DNA of 17,899 bases from Pseudomonadota bacterium (GTDB taxonomy: Bacteria; Desulfobacterota; Syntrophobacteria; Syntrophobacterales; Syntrophobacteraceae): positions 1-17,899 of the forward strand of contig JAEZHY010000304.1 in the NCBI GenBank assembly GCA_023416335.1. Direction: 5' to 3'. Position numbers and translations under genes: made by a program. Each line of letters opens with the position of its first letter. Within the stretch, counting starts at the first letter, position 1. Positions 1-6,698 of this stretch are shown one piece after another. The notes below the pieces were generated by a model. It saw only the letters and a program-made list of their open reading frames with translations. It did no database searches and was not told the DNA's origin.

Positions 1-497
1 TCCGTGTGGGTCCCGCCCACATCGAGTCCTATTATCATCCCACACCCCTGAGAGTGGTTGCCGAGAGAATCGTGATTTAAAGAATCCGGAAGAGTATGTC
101 TCCCGCCCAAATGCTAATTGAAAGGGCGAATGCTGTCAATGTAAGTGTTCAGAAAAGCGGCAGCTTTCGATAACTTGCCGGTCGATCGCGAGAATAGGAA
201 CGGTCCTCTCGATTTATGATTTCCCCGATCCTGCGTATAAAGCAACTACCATCCCTACCCGGCGTAATGGGTAATTCGATGCATGGCCGGTCCGGGTTTG
301 AGGTCTTACGAAAGAGGAGTGGACAGCACAGTCACACGAACACGGTATTCTTGACGCCTTCTCCCATTAACGATCTCTCTCCTGGCCAAAGGCTTGAGAG
401 TGAACGAGGGTGCTTAAATTAAACTTAACAGTAAGGACCTGATGAAGCGGTGAGAGGATTCTCAACATGGTTTTGATCGGCACAAAAGGCAGGTTTG
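1..497. other. intergenic region without a convincing gene
   Basis: No frame here has a good ribosome binding site together with recognisable protein character. The only open frame of note (216-422, +) is rich in Ser, Arg and Pro and resembles no family I know. At 5-21 there is a small hairpin (TGTGGG, 5-base loop, CCCACA), which looks like the edge of the GTGGGC-type repeats found elsewhere in the window. The last 100 bases before the gene at 498 hold an AT-rich stretch near 413-432, but I see no clear promoter pair. Confidence 0.5.
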
Positions 498-1514
498 ATG
501 GACACACATGCTACGTTCCTGTTCGTAACGATTTTTCTGGCAACGGCAGTAGAAATATTGGAAGTAGTCGCCATCCTACTGGGGGTGGGCTTGACCCGTG
601 GCTGGATGGCAACAATTGGCGGGGCGGTTACCGCTCTTGTCTTGCTTGGCGGAATTATTGCGGGGCTGGGTTCCGCCCTGACGATGATACCAATCTCGGC
701 CCTGCGGGCAACGGTCGGGATTCTTCTTCTCCTGTTCGGTGCGCAGTGGTTGCGAAAAGGAATCATGCGCTTGAACCTGTACGGCTTCAAGGCTCATGTT
801 TCAGATAAGAACCGGGCAGCAAGGCCGAGAAATGAGGGCTTCGACTGGACGGCTTTCGTCGTGGCCTTCAAAGGAGTTCTCCTGGAAGGCCTGGAAGCAG
901 CGTTCGTGGTCGTAACATTCGGCACTGCAAACGATATGCTGGGATTGGCTTCGGTATCGGCAGGTTCCGCCACCCTGGTTATAGCATTGCCGGCAGTGCT
1001 GATGAGAAAGAGACTGCAACTCGTTCCGGGTCATATAATAAAGTTCGCGGTCGGACTGCTTCTGGTAACTTTCGGTACCTTCTGGGCGGCCGAGGGACTC
1101 GGAGTCACGTGGCTGGGCGAGGACTGGGCGATACTTGGTCTTCTGACGTTCTATTTCCTGTTCGCAATAGCCTGTGTCTCTTTCCTCCGCTATTCGCAGG
1201 AAAACCGCTCTCGAAGTGTCGGATTGCCCGGCAAAACCAGGAGTGAATCGAAAGCGGGTGCTATAAAGAAGTTCGGCCTGTTCTGGTACAGGTTTCTCGT
1301 CGGAGATGACTGGGTCAGCGCGGTTCTGATTGTATCGGGATTCCTGGGAACGGCCCTGCTCGTGAGAGCGAATGTTGTTGCATACTGGTTCCTCCCCGTT
1401 CTTGTCATCCTGAGCGTCAGCATCAATCTTTTTCGTCAGACCCGCGCGGCACCCGTCCTCAGTCGCAAGTTATCCGAAAAGACCAGGGCAGGCAGGCCCG
1501 GTCCGCTGTTATAG
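498..1514 (+). CDS. polytopic membrane protein with two ExxE motifs (COG4280-like, distantly FTR1/cation-transporter-like)
   Basis: This is a 338-residue integral membrane protein with about eight hydrophobic segments. I start it at ATG 498, not the TTG three bases earlier, because AGG at 491-493 is correctly spaced from the ATG. Helix 1 carries E19-I-L-E22. A second helix, after a charged loop (about residues 100-115), carries E130-G-L-E133 followed by AAFVVVTFG. The second motif resembles the REGLE iron-binding motif of FTR1-type iron permeases, and two ExxE repeats in one protein are typical of cation transporters such as the UPF0016/GDT1 group. From memory the best match is the uncharacterised COG4280 family. 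A cytoplasmic loop near residues 233-262 is rich in Arg, Lys and Ser. The gene stands alone. Transport of a metal cation is an inference from the motifs; the substrate is unknown. Confidence 0.65.
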   Translation: MDTHATFLFVTIFLATAVEILEVVAILLGVGLTRGWMATIGGAVTALVLLGGIIAGLGSALTMIPISALRATVGILLLLFGAQWLRKGIMRLNLYGFKAHVSDKNRAARPRNEGFDWTAFVVAFKGVLLEGLEAAFVVVTFGTANDMLGLASVSAGSATLVIALPAVLMRKRLQLVPGHIIKFAVGLLLVTFGTFWAAEGLGVTWLGEDWAILGLLTFYFLFAIACVSFLRYSQENRSRSVGLPGKTRSESKAGAIKKFGLFWYRFLVGDDWVSAVLIVSGFLGTALLVRANVVAYWFLPVLVILSVSINLFRQTRAAPVLSRKLSEKTRAGRPGPLL

Positions 1515-1548
1515 ATAATCTCTGAGGGAAATGAGGATGGTTCCTGTT

Positions 1549-1580
1549 CCCGTCGGCTTCCTTCGAGGGGGGCCGACGGG
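1549..1580 (+). terminator. hairpin downstream of the membrane-protein gene
   Basis: CCCGTCGGC (1549-1557) and GCCGACGGG (1572-1580) form a perfect 9-bp stem with a 14-base loop, 35 bases after the stop codon at 1514. No T-run follows, so it is either an imperfect terminator or a transcript-end hairpin. Confidence 0.4.
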
Positions 1581-1677
1581 GATGTTGCCCAAATGAAGAC
1601 GACCTGGGTCCCGGGCATTTTACGATGGAGTCTCCAATCCCGTCATCCCGGCAGTTAACCGGGAGCCAATCGCGTAA

Positions 1678-1784
1678 GGTGTGCACACCACCATCGTGCC
1701 CACCGTCCGTCCCCTCGGATCAAGTCTCGTCGGGATGGCTGGGCGGTGGTTACCCCAAAAGCGGGACCGCGCTTCGCTCCCCAC
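1678..1784 (+). repeat. dispersed intergenic repeat, copy A (degenerate)
   Basis: Positions 1693-1722 match 6969-6998 at 29 of 30 positions, including the 19-base block ATCGTGCCCACCGTCCGTC. Similarity resumes at TCGGGAT (1730-1736) and at the GGTGG...ACCCCAAA block around 1745-1759. The left end is a perfect 12-bp palindrome, GGTGTGCACACC (1678-1689), where copy B has GGTGGGCAC. The right arm is eroded (CCCCACC near 1779-1784). This is the same element family as copy B but diverged. Confidence 0.7.
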
Positions 1785-1826
1785 CGACACGGTTGTTCGT
1801 GGTTGGCGGTCTTTAGGGGAAGGCCA

Positions 1827-1844
1827 GGGGGCTAAATCGCCCCC
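1827..1844 (-). terminator. GC-rich hairpin after the ferritin-like gene
   Basis: GGGGGC (1827-1832) pairs with GCCCCC (1839-1844) around a 6-base loop, 7 to 24 bases past the stop of the minus-strand gene at 1851. The sequence after it on the minus strand is pyrimidine-rich but has no pure T-run. Confidence 0.45.
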
Positions 1845-1850
1845 CTTAGG

Positions 1851-2312
1851 TTAAGCTGCTTTTTCCCAGATACGATCGGCGAGCATTTTTTCTATGAATT
1901 CGACATGGTGTTGAACATCACGGTAGTTTCGTTCGACCAATTCCCCGATATTGGTAGTAAACGGGAGCGCGTACGCTTCCCTGTATTTTCTCATAACGTA
2001 TTCTTCGTTGGACCTGAGAGCTTTCAGGGCTCCTTCGATTCCGACACTTCCCCTGATGGCAGTGAAACCTTCCATCAACATTCCCATGAAATCCTGAGAA
2101 TATTCGGGCGGTACCACACCGAGAGCGCGAATGACCTTACTGAGGTTTTCCACGTGCCGATAATGGTCGTCTCTGAATTGTCTGAGCTGGTTGCGCAATG
2201 AAATCAGCTCAGTAGAGACTATCGCCTGATCGTATGCGTACACTGCGTTGATGTCATGCTGCACGAGCGAACCAAGTACTCGTGCCGTTTCGACATTGTT
2301 CATCGATTCCAT
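1851..2312 (-). CDS. ferritin-like four-helix protein (DUF2383-type)
   Basis: This is a 153-residue, all-helical soluble protein. I start it at ATG 2312 (MESMNNVETARVL) because GGAGG lies seven bases upstream; an in-frame ATG at 2342 has no such site. Four helix-like segments carry a ferritin-like set of acidic and His residues: QHDINAVYAYDQAI in helix 1, DDHYRHVENL in helix 2, an EEYVMRKYREAY segment, and VQHHVEFIEKML in the last helix. The paired HxxHVE/HHVEFIE pattern suggests a diiron or related metal site, though not every canonical ferritin ligand is obvious. Proteins of this type (DUF2383, PA2169-like) are generally small stress-associated proteins. It lies 70 bp downstream of the DUF1328 gene on the same strand, so the two are probably co-transcribed. 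Confidence 0.65.
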   Translation of the reverse strand: MESMNNVETARVLGSLVQHDINAVYAYDQAIVSTELISLRNQLRQFRDDHYRHVENLSKVIRALGVVPPEYSQDFMGMLMEGFTAIRGSVGIEGALKALRSNEEYVMRKYREAYALPFTTNIGELVERNYRDVQHHVEFIEKMLADRIWEKAA

Positions 2313-2382
2313 TTTATGCCCTCCGGCCCCGGACGGGGACACATTCGTCCCTTCCTCCGACTGTCATTCTCTCTCGCTACGG

Positions 2383-2556
2383 TCAGGGACGCATTCTTGT
2401 TGCTCTCCTGGTGCTGATAAGCGAAATGACGAAAGCGACCAGAAAGATCAGGAAAAGTACTTTGGCCATCCAGGCGGCAGTTCCTGCAATCGCGAAAAAT
2501 CCGAGGCCGCCGGCTATCAATGCCACAATCAAAAACAATAAAGCCCATATAAGCAT
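2383..2556 (-). CDS. small two-helix membrane protein, DUF1328 (YtjA) family
   Basis: This is a 57-residue gene. The start ATG at 2556 has AGGAG six bases upstream. The protein opens MLIWALLFLIVALIAGGLGF, continues with an alanine/glycine-rich turn (FAIAGTAAWMAK), has a second hydrophobic helix (VLFLIFLVAFVISLI), and ends in a short Arg-rich tail (STRRATRMRP). This two-helix hairpin with the FxxIAGxAAxxAK turn is the signature of DUF1328, whose function is unknown. Members are typically 50-60 residues and are often found near stress genes, which fits the ferritin-like gene just downstream. Confidence 0.9.
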   Translation of the reverse strand: MLIWALLFLIVALIAGGLGFFAIAGTAAWMAKVLFLIFLVAFVISLISTRRATRMRP

Positions 2557-2886
2557 ACCATACTCCTGATTTCGAGCCTTCGCTAGGCCCTGGGTTATCC
2601 CATTGATATTAGTTCAATTTGGAGAGACGCCCGGGTAGTTTTTAGTTTCTCTCAATAAAATTTAGGAATCCGACGAGATAAATGGAATACGCGAGCAATA
2701 ACTATTCTTGAAGCGCCATCTCTGGTGGGAAAGGGCACCTTTCCCCGGCGGTATCTGCCGGGAGCGGACTTGGGGAGATTGCGGGGCTGTACGGAAAAAA
2801 TACTCCCATATTCGTGTGTAAATACTCAACTCACCGGATTCGATCCGGGCTGTTAAGATGGTAGGCAAATCCAAGGAGGAGCACCC
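2557..2886. promoter_or_regulatory. divergent intergenic region with hairpin-rich leader
   Basis: This 330-bp gap lies between divergent genes. On the side of the plus-strand secreted-protein gene there are three close hairpins. GGGAAAGG/CCTTTCCC has a 3-base loop (2727-2745). A CCGGC/GCCGG stem (about 2745-2761) shares the last base of the first hairpin. CCGGAT/ATCCGG has a 3-base loop (2834-2848) and ends 38 bases before the start codon. No convincing sigma-70 pair was found in either direction and no protein-coding frame is supported. Confidence 0.45.
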
Positions 2887-3405
2887 ATGAAAAGAGCTGC
2901 ATGCGTTCTGATTTGGATCTCGATCTTTCTGTGGACCGCCGGCCAGGTCGTGTCTGCCGGCAAGCCCGAGGGGAAAACCGTCCGGAATGACATTTACGAG
3001 GCGTCCATCACGCCGATCGTGCAGGGGAGGACGACATCTTGTCCCGGGTTCATTCTCTCCATCAGGAACGATAGCGACCAGAACCTCTCGATAATGTGGG
3101 ACCGGACAGGGTACCTCCTTCGCGGCGAGCCGAAGGGCGGGTTCATGCTGAGCGACACGGAATTCGAGGCGAGAAACAGTGCTAAGCCTCCGACCGTGAT
3201 TCCGCCTAAAGGGAAGTTTTATGAGATGATATTCCCGGGAGCGCTGGCGTACGATACGGGAAAGGATCGCGGATGGTTCCGTATGCCGATGCCGCACGGC
3301 GAGAACGGCATTAAACTTACGCTGCAATCGGGAGACAGAGTGATGACGGAGACCCTGCAGGTCGCGCTGCCGGAAGCCGTTCACACGAGCGTACTGGGAA
3401 AATAG
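2887..3405 (+). CDS. secreted (periplasmic) protein of unknown function
   Basis: This 172-residue protein starts at ATG 2887 behind a strong AAGGAGGA site (2873-2880). The N-terminus is a clear Sec signal peptide: KR, a hydrophobic core, then a VVSA cleavage site near residue 24. The mature part is predicted to be mostly beta-strand, with alternating hydrophobic and polar stretches, for example FILSIRNDSDQNLSIMWDRTG and a TPTVIPP-like turn. That resembles immunoglobulin-like or DUF-type periplasmic folds seen in lipoproteins, but there is no lipobox Cys. A single Cys (SCPGF, near residue 52) is present in the mature chain. I do not recognise the family. It is monocistronic, followed by a strong bidirectional terminator at 3458-3486. 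Confidence 0.75.
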   Translation: MKRAACVLIWISIFLWTAGQVVSAGKPEGKTVRNDIYEASITPIVQGRTTSCPGFILSIRNDSDQNLSIMWDRTGYLLRGEPKGGFMLSDTEFEARNSAKPPTVIPPKGKFYEMIFPGALAYDTGKDRGWFRMPMPHGENGIKLTLQSGDRVMTETLQVALPEAVHTSVLGK

Positions 3406-3457
3406 CGTTTTCGAAAAGGGTTGTTTCCTGTAGTAATTTTCATCTTTGGAAAGAAAC

Positions 3458-3486
3458 CGGCGGTCGGGAGTGATTGCCGACCGCCG
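3458..3486. terminator. bidirectional terminator between convergent genes
   Basis: CGGCGGTCGG (3458-3467) and CCGACCGCCG (3477-3486) form a perfect 10-bp stem with a 9-base loop. On the plus strand AAAATTTAT follows; on the minus strand GTTTCTTT follows. It lies between the convergent secreted-protein gene and the methyltransferase gene, and can serve both. Confidence 0.75.
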
Positions 3487-3530
3487 AAAATTTATGGCTC
3501 CTATTTCCGCCGGTTCCCAAATCCCGGCTT

Positions 3531-5435
3531 TTAACCCTGCAGGAGGCTCTTTACCAGGGCGACCGCATCCCCGGCATCTCTTGCGTAGCCGTCGGCCCCT
3601 ATATCCCTGGCAAATTTTTCGTTAACCGGCGCTCCGCCCACGATAACCTTCACGCCGTCTCTCAAACCGTTTTTCTTCAGGCCTTCGATGACTTTCTTCA
3701 TTTCGGGCATCGTGGTGGTCAGCAGGGCGGACAGACCGAGTACGTCGGGCTTGTATTGGGCCACTTCCTTTATGAAGGTTTCGGTCCTGACGTTGATTCC
3801 GATATCTTTGATCTCGAGTCCGACGCCTCTCAACATTGTGATGACCATGTTCTTGCCGATATCGTGAAGATCTCCCAGGACGGTGCCGATAAGGACCTTC
3901 CCTTTGACCGCGGCCTTTTCTCCGGCGAGATGGGGTTCGAGAACGAGCAGCGCCTCATTCATCGCGCGCGCCGAGAGCAGGACTTCCGGTATGAAGACCT
4001 CGCCCGTCCTGAACCGGCCGCCTATTACCTCCATCGCGGAGATCATTCCCTTCTGCAAAATGTCCTGTGCCGCAAAACCTTTATCGAGCATCTCCCGGAC
4101 ATGGGCTTTTATTCCGGTGTTGTCGCCCTTCAAAACATCCTGCTGAATGGTGAGGAAGACTTCATCAGGCACAACGGCCGGCTGTGCCTGCCGGGGGACT
4201 TTCAGCTCGGCTTCGGAAACGGGACGAAATGCCCCTGCTTCGAGCGGGAGGCGGCCTTCCTTTGCAATTCTTTCCCCCAGGCGCACAAGACGGTCGAATA
4301 CGGCATTGGGCGGGGTGGTGTCCGCGATGCCGACGATGATCCGTTTGCCGGGGGCGACAGCTTTGAAGAAATGGTCGATGTAGGCGTTGAATTCCTCATC
4401 GGATGCCGTTTCCTCGAGGAGCAGGCTCTGGGGAATTCCGCCGAGGATCGTCAGTTTGTCACACCAACGCCGGTAATACTCTTCTATCCTGACCTTGGTC
4501 ATCGGATGAGGACAGACGGCTTCCGCGATGTGCATGCCTGAGTCGCGAATGAGGTCCATCAGGCCGAAGTTCTCCCCGTCGCAATGATTTATGACCATCT
4601 TCCCTTTTTCTTCCAGTGCGCGGGAGACCTTTTGAATCCAGGGTTTGATCTCCGCTGCGAAATAGGGAGTGTAGGTGATCATGTCGTCATAGTTTGCGCC
4701 CCAGAGGACTACTTCCGCCGGCGAATCCGCCACAACCTTCAGGATCTGGTTGTAAACGTGCCCGATTGCTTCCGCAAGCCTGCGCATCGGCTTTTCGTGG
4801 TCGTTGAACTCGAAGTAAAAGTCCGTCGCCTCGAGAAGATCCCTCTGGATGTGATGAATGGGCGAAGCGGAAAAAGTTCCCATCATGACCGCGATGCCGT
4901 CTTCACCGACCCCGGCCTGCCATTTCGCATATCTTTCGTAATCCGGCAAAACTTCCGTATTTTCAAAGATGTAGGCGAGGATATCATAGTCCTCGACCCT
5001 CTTGATCGCCCGTTCCTGGAGCCAGGTGATGGACGCTCCGGCCCTCTTCATTTCCTCCGTGACGCCTTCCTTCACGCTGATCACACCGACGGGAGTATGG
5101 TACTCGACCCGGGTCTCGTCTTTTCCCCGGGTGACTCTCACGTCTATGTTCCGGGACATCTTTATTCGGTAGCCGTTTTCCTTGAGCGAATATATACCGA
5201 GACCCCGGTGGACGTTTTCTTCGGGGGATTCCACTTTGAGCAGTTCGGGGATAACCTTATGCAGCGCCCATCCCTCGGCGCGGGCTATTTCATCCGGTGT
5301 GCGGTGACGATGTCGTTCGGGCAGGGTGCCCGTATAGGAATTCGCGTTGTACCAGAGATCAAAACGGGGGGCATAGGGCAACATGTCGGGCATTTCACCC
5401 CGCGCGGCCATCAGCATTCTCTTCTTGTGAGTCAT
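3531..5435 (-). CDS. URO-D-type corrinoid methyltransferase fused to its corrinoid protein
   Basis: This is a 634-residue two-part protein. I start it at ATG 5435 (MTHKKRMLMAARGE), which has GGAGG about ten bases upstream; the open frame extends further upstream but without protein character. Residues 1 to about 400 form a uroporphyrinogen-decarboxylase-like barrel of the MtaA/MtbA methyltransferase superfamily. H284-C285 in NHCDG and C308 are candidate zinc ligands. Residues about 426-505 are a B12-binding cap (DVLKGD...GRFRTGEVFIPEVLLSARAM). Residues about 515-634 are a Rossmann B12-binding domain with G521-D-L-H524-D-I-G-K-N, where H524 is the lower cobalt ligand, then GLSALLTTT and VIVGGAPV. 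This is the MtbC/MtaC architecture. In most known systems the corrinoid protein is a separate chain. Likely role: moving a methyl group between an unidentified donor and the bound corrinoid, or on to a thiol or tetrahydrofolate. A GntR regulator is divergent. Confidence 0.85.
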   Translation of the reverse strand: MTHKKRMLMAARGEMPDMLPYAPRFDLWYNANSYTGTLPERHRHRTPDEIARAEGWALHKVIPELLKVESPEENVHRGLGIYSLKENGYRIKMSRNIDVRVTRGKDETRVEYHTPVGVISVKEGVTEEMKRAGASITWLQERAIKRVEDYDILAYIFENTEVLPDYERYAKWQAGVGEDGIAVMMGTFSASPIHHIQRDLLEATDFYFEFNDHEKPMRRLAEAIGHVYNQILKVVADSPAEVVLWGANYDDMITYTPYFAAEIKPWIQKVSRALEEKGKMVINHCDGENFGLMDLIRDSGMHIAEAVCPHPMTKVRIEEYYRRWCDKLTILGGIPQSLLLEETASDEEFNAYIDHFFKAVAPGKRIIVGIADTTPPNAVFDRLVRLGERIAKEGRLPLEAGAFRPVSEAELKVPRQAQPAVVPDEVFLTIQQDVLKGDNTGIKAHVREMLDKGFAAQDILQKGMISAMEVIGGRFRTGEVFIPEVLLSARAMNEALLVLEPHLAGEKAAVKGKVLIGTVLGDLHDIGKNMVITMLRGVGLEIKDIGINVRTETFIKEVAQYKPDVLGLSALLTTTMPEMKKVIEGLKKNGLRDGVKVIVGGAPVNEKFARDIGADGYARDAGDAVALVKSLLQG

Positions 5436-5488
5436 GGAACAGGTTCCTCCGTTGGCTGTATCAGAGACACTTTCAAGGTTCTCAAACT

Positions 5489-5503
5489 CAGGCCACAGGC
5501 CTG
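5489..5503. promoter_or_regulatory. inverted repeat in the methyltransferase 5' leader
   Basis: CAGGCC-ACA-GGCCTG is a perfect 6-bp inverted repeat with a 3-base centre, 54 bases upstream of the methyltransferase start codon and downstream of the predicted transcription start. It overlaps a second perfect palindrome, ACAGGCCTGT (5495-5504). It could be an operator or a leader hairpin. Confidence 0.35.
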
Positions 5504-5549
5504 TCTTCATGGTCGATGTCGAGAAGAAGTTTTTTCTAGTAAGAAGATG

Positions 5550-5582
5550 ATCATATGATATTATCAAAACGAAGTCAGTCAA
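5550..5582 (-). promoter_or_regulatory. predicted promoter and operator of the methyltransferase fusion gene
   Basis: On the minus strand, TTGACT (5577-5582) and TATCAT (5555-5560) are separated by 16 bases, each matching the sigma-70 consensus at five of six positions. The perfect palindrome ATCATATGAT (5550-5559) overlaps the -10 box. A repressor bound there would block transcription, and the GntR-type regulator transcribed away from this site is the obvious candidate. Confidence 0.5.
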
Positions 5583-5753
5583 AAAATATGTTAGATTGTT
5601 ATTTCAAATTCCGGCCGCACCGGAGAATCCATCGAGTATTTGTCTCGCTTACAGGTCGGAAAGGCTTTTCTATTTGTTTTTCCGATCCAATGCCCTGGAC
5701 AATGCTTTTCGTGGGTATTCTGCAAGGTTCATCTTTTACCAAAGGGTTGTCTC

Positions 5754-6416
5754 ATGATCACGAAAGCAAGTGATATGGTAGTGAAAAACCTTCTCGAAGC
5801 TATAACCAAAGGGGAACTCAGACCCGGGGGCAAGGTGCCCACGACTCAAACCCTGGCTCAGCAGAGCGGGACCAGCGTCGTATCGGCGCGCGAAGCCGTG
5901 CAGAGTTTAGCCACGATCGGGATCCTCGAAATATGCCACGGCAGGGGGATCTTTTTGACGGACGGCGCTCCCGTTATGGAAGAATTACTGGAGGCGCGCA
6001 GGGTGCTCGAATCTCAACATGCATTGATGGCGGCGCAGAGCGGTTCTACCGAATTCATCTATGGGTTGGAGGATATTCTCGACGAAATGGATGCAGTAAC
6101 CGAAGCCGGCGACATCGAAGCTTTCAGTCAGAAGGACATCGAGTTCCACTTCGCCATCGGTAAAGCTTCAGGCAACCGCATCCTTTTCAAGACGCTGATG
6201 AACATCAGAAACCTGCTCCGCTACCAGCTTTTTACGATCAACAGGTTCCCCAACATTATTCAGAGATCGAACGGTCGTCACTGGGAGATTTTTGAAGCCA
6301 TCCGAAAACGGGACCCCGAAAAGGCGCGTTCAAGCATGTGGGACCACATGACCGAAACGATCGATGCCTGGAAAGAGCATATGGCCGTGCTGGAGAATAC
6401 GGAAAAACAGGCGTGA
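5754..6416 (+). CDS. GntR-family transcriptional regulator, FadR/FCD subfamily
   Basis: This is a 220-residue DNA-binding regulator. The chosen start is ATG 5754 (MITKASDMVVKNLL), with a weak AAAGGG seven bases upstream; an internal ATG at 5775 is less likely because it would cut into the first helix. Residues 5-70 are a winged helix-turn-helix with GntR marks: LRPGGKVPTTQTLAQQSGTS, then REAVQSLATIGILE, then the HGRGIFL wing. Residues about 75-210 form the all-helical FCD effector domain. D128, H132, H176 and H198 match the DxxxH...H...H metal-binding set that positions a carboxylate ligand in this subfamily. It is divergent from the methyltransferase fusion and is likely its ligand-responsive repressor, perhaps sensing a carboxylated methyl donor. 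The ligand is unknown. Confidence 0.88.
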   Translation: MITKASDMVVKNLLEAITKGELRPGGKVPTTQTLAQQSGTSVVSAREAVQSLATIGILEICHGRGIFLTDGAPVMEELLEARRVLESQHALMAAQSGSTEFIYGLEDILDEMDAVTEAGDIEAFSQKDIEFHFAIGKASGNRILFKTLMNIRNLLRYQLFTINRFPNIIQRSNGRHWEIFEAIRKRDPEKARSSMWDHMTETIDAWKEHMAVLENTEKQA

Positions 6417-6476
6417 GCGACAGGGGGGATTGCTCGGGTTTCACGCCCCAGTCCATCTGGACAATCGCGGTTCTTT

Positions 6477-6698
6477 CTATCGCAGATTTGTTTTGTCTTC
6501 TTCGGAAGGCCCGCGCTTGCGGTCGGGGTCTTCCTGATTGTCAAGCATCCTGGTCTCTCTGTTGCGGTCTTCCTCTGCGGCATCTTTGAATTCACGGATG
6601 CCTTTCCCTAAAGATCTTGCAATATCCGGAAGTTTCTTCGGTCCGAAGACGACTATGGCGACTGCCAGAATTACTGCGGCGTCCGGCATGCTGAACAT
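6477..6698 (-). CDS. tatA: twin-arginine translocase subunit TatA/TatE
   Basis: This 73-residue protein starts at ATG 6698 with AAGGAG nine bases upstream. It has the standard TatA plan: a short periplasmic N-terminus (MFSMPDAA), one hydrophobic helix (VILAVAIVVFG), the FGPKKLPDIARSLGKGIREFKDA hinge and amphipathic helix, and a highly charged tail. TatA oligomers form the folded-protein export pore with TatC, for proteins that carry twin-arginine signals such as many periplasmic redox enzymes. No tatB or tatC lies next to it; orphan tatA genes are common. It converges on gntR, 60 bp away, with no strong terminator between them. Confidence 0.93.
   Translation of the reverse strand: MFSMPDAAVILAVAIVVFGPKKLPDIARSLGKGIREFKDAAEEDRNRETRMLDNQEDPDRKRGPSEEDKTNLR

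Larger units (their letters stand above)
1515..1850. other. gene-free gap with hairpins and repeat copy A
   Basis: This 336-bp stretch between the membrane-protein gene (+) and the ferritin-like gene (-) holds two GC-rich hairpins (1549-1580 and 1827-1844) and a degenerate copy of the dispersed GTGGGCAC-type repeat (about 1678-1784). I see no protein-coding frame that I can support. Confidence 0.6.
5436..5753. other. divergent regulatory gap between the methyltransferase and gntR genes
   Basis: This 318-bp gap has no gene. It contains the promoter and palindrome at 5550-5582 and the inverted repeat at 5489-5503. The half nearest gntR (5600-5753) is AT-rich, but no good promoter pair for gntR could be picked out by eye. 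Confidence 0.5.

Noticed and set aside
216..422. A 68-codon plus-strand frame near the window start
   Set aside because: No ribosome binding site, no hydrophobic or domain pattern, and composition like non-coding DNA.
3474..4541. A 355-codon plus-strand frame opposite the methyltransferase fusion
   Set aside because: The minus-strand frame carries complete URO-D and B12-binding motifs; the plus-strand frame is its shadow and begins inside the terminator hairpin.
4584..5558. A 324-codon plus-strand frame opposite the same gene
   Set aside because: It is antisense shadow without domain character, and it runs through the regulatory region of the true gene.
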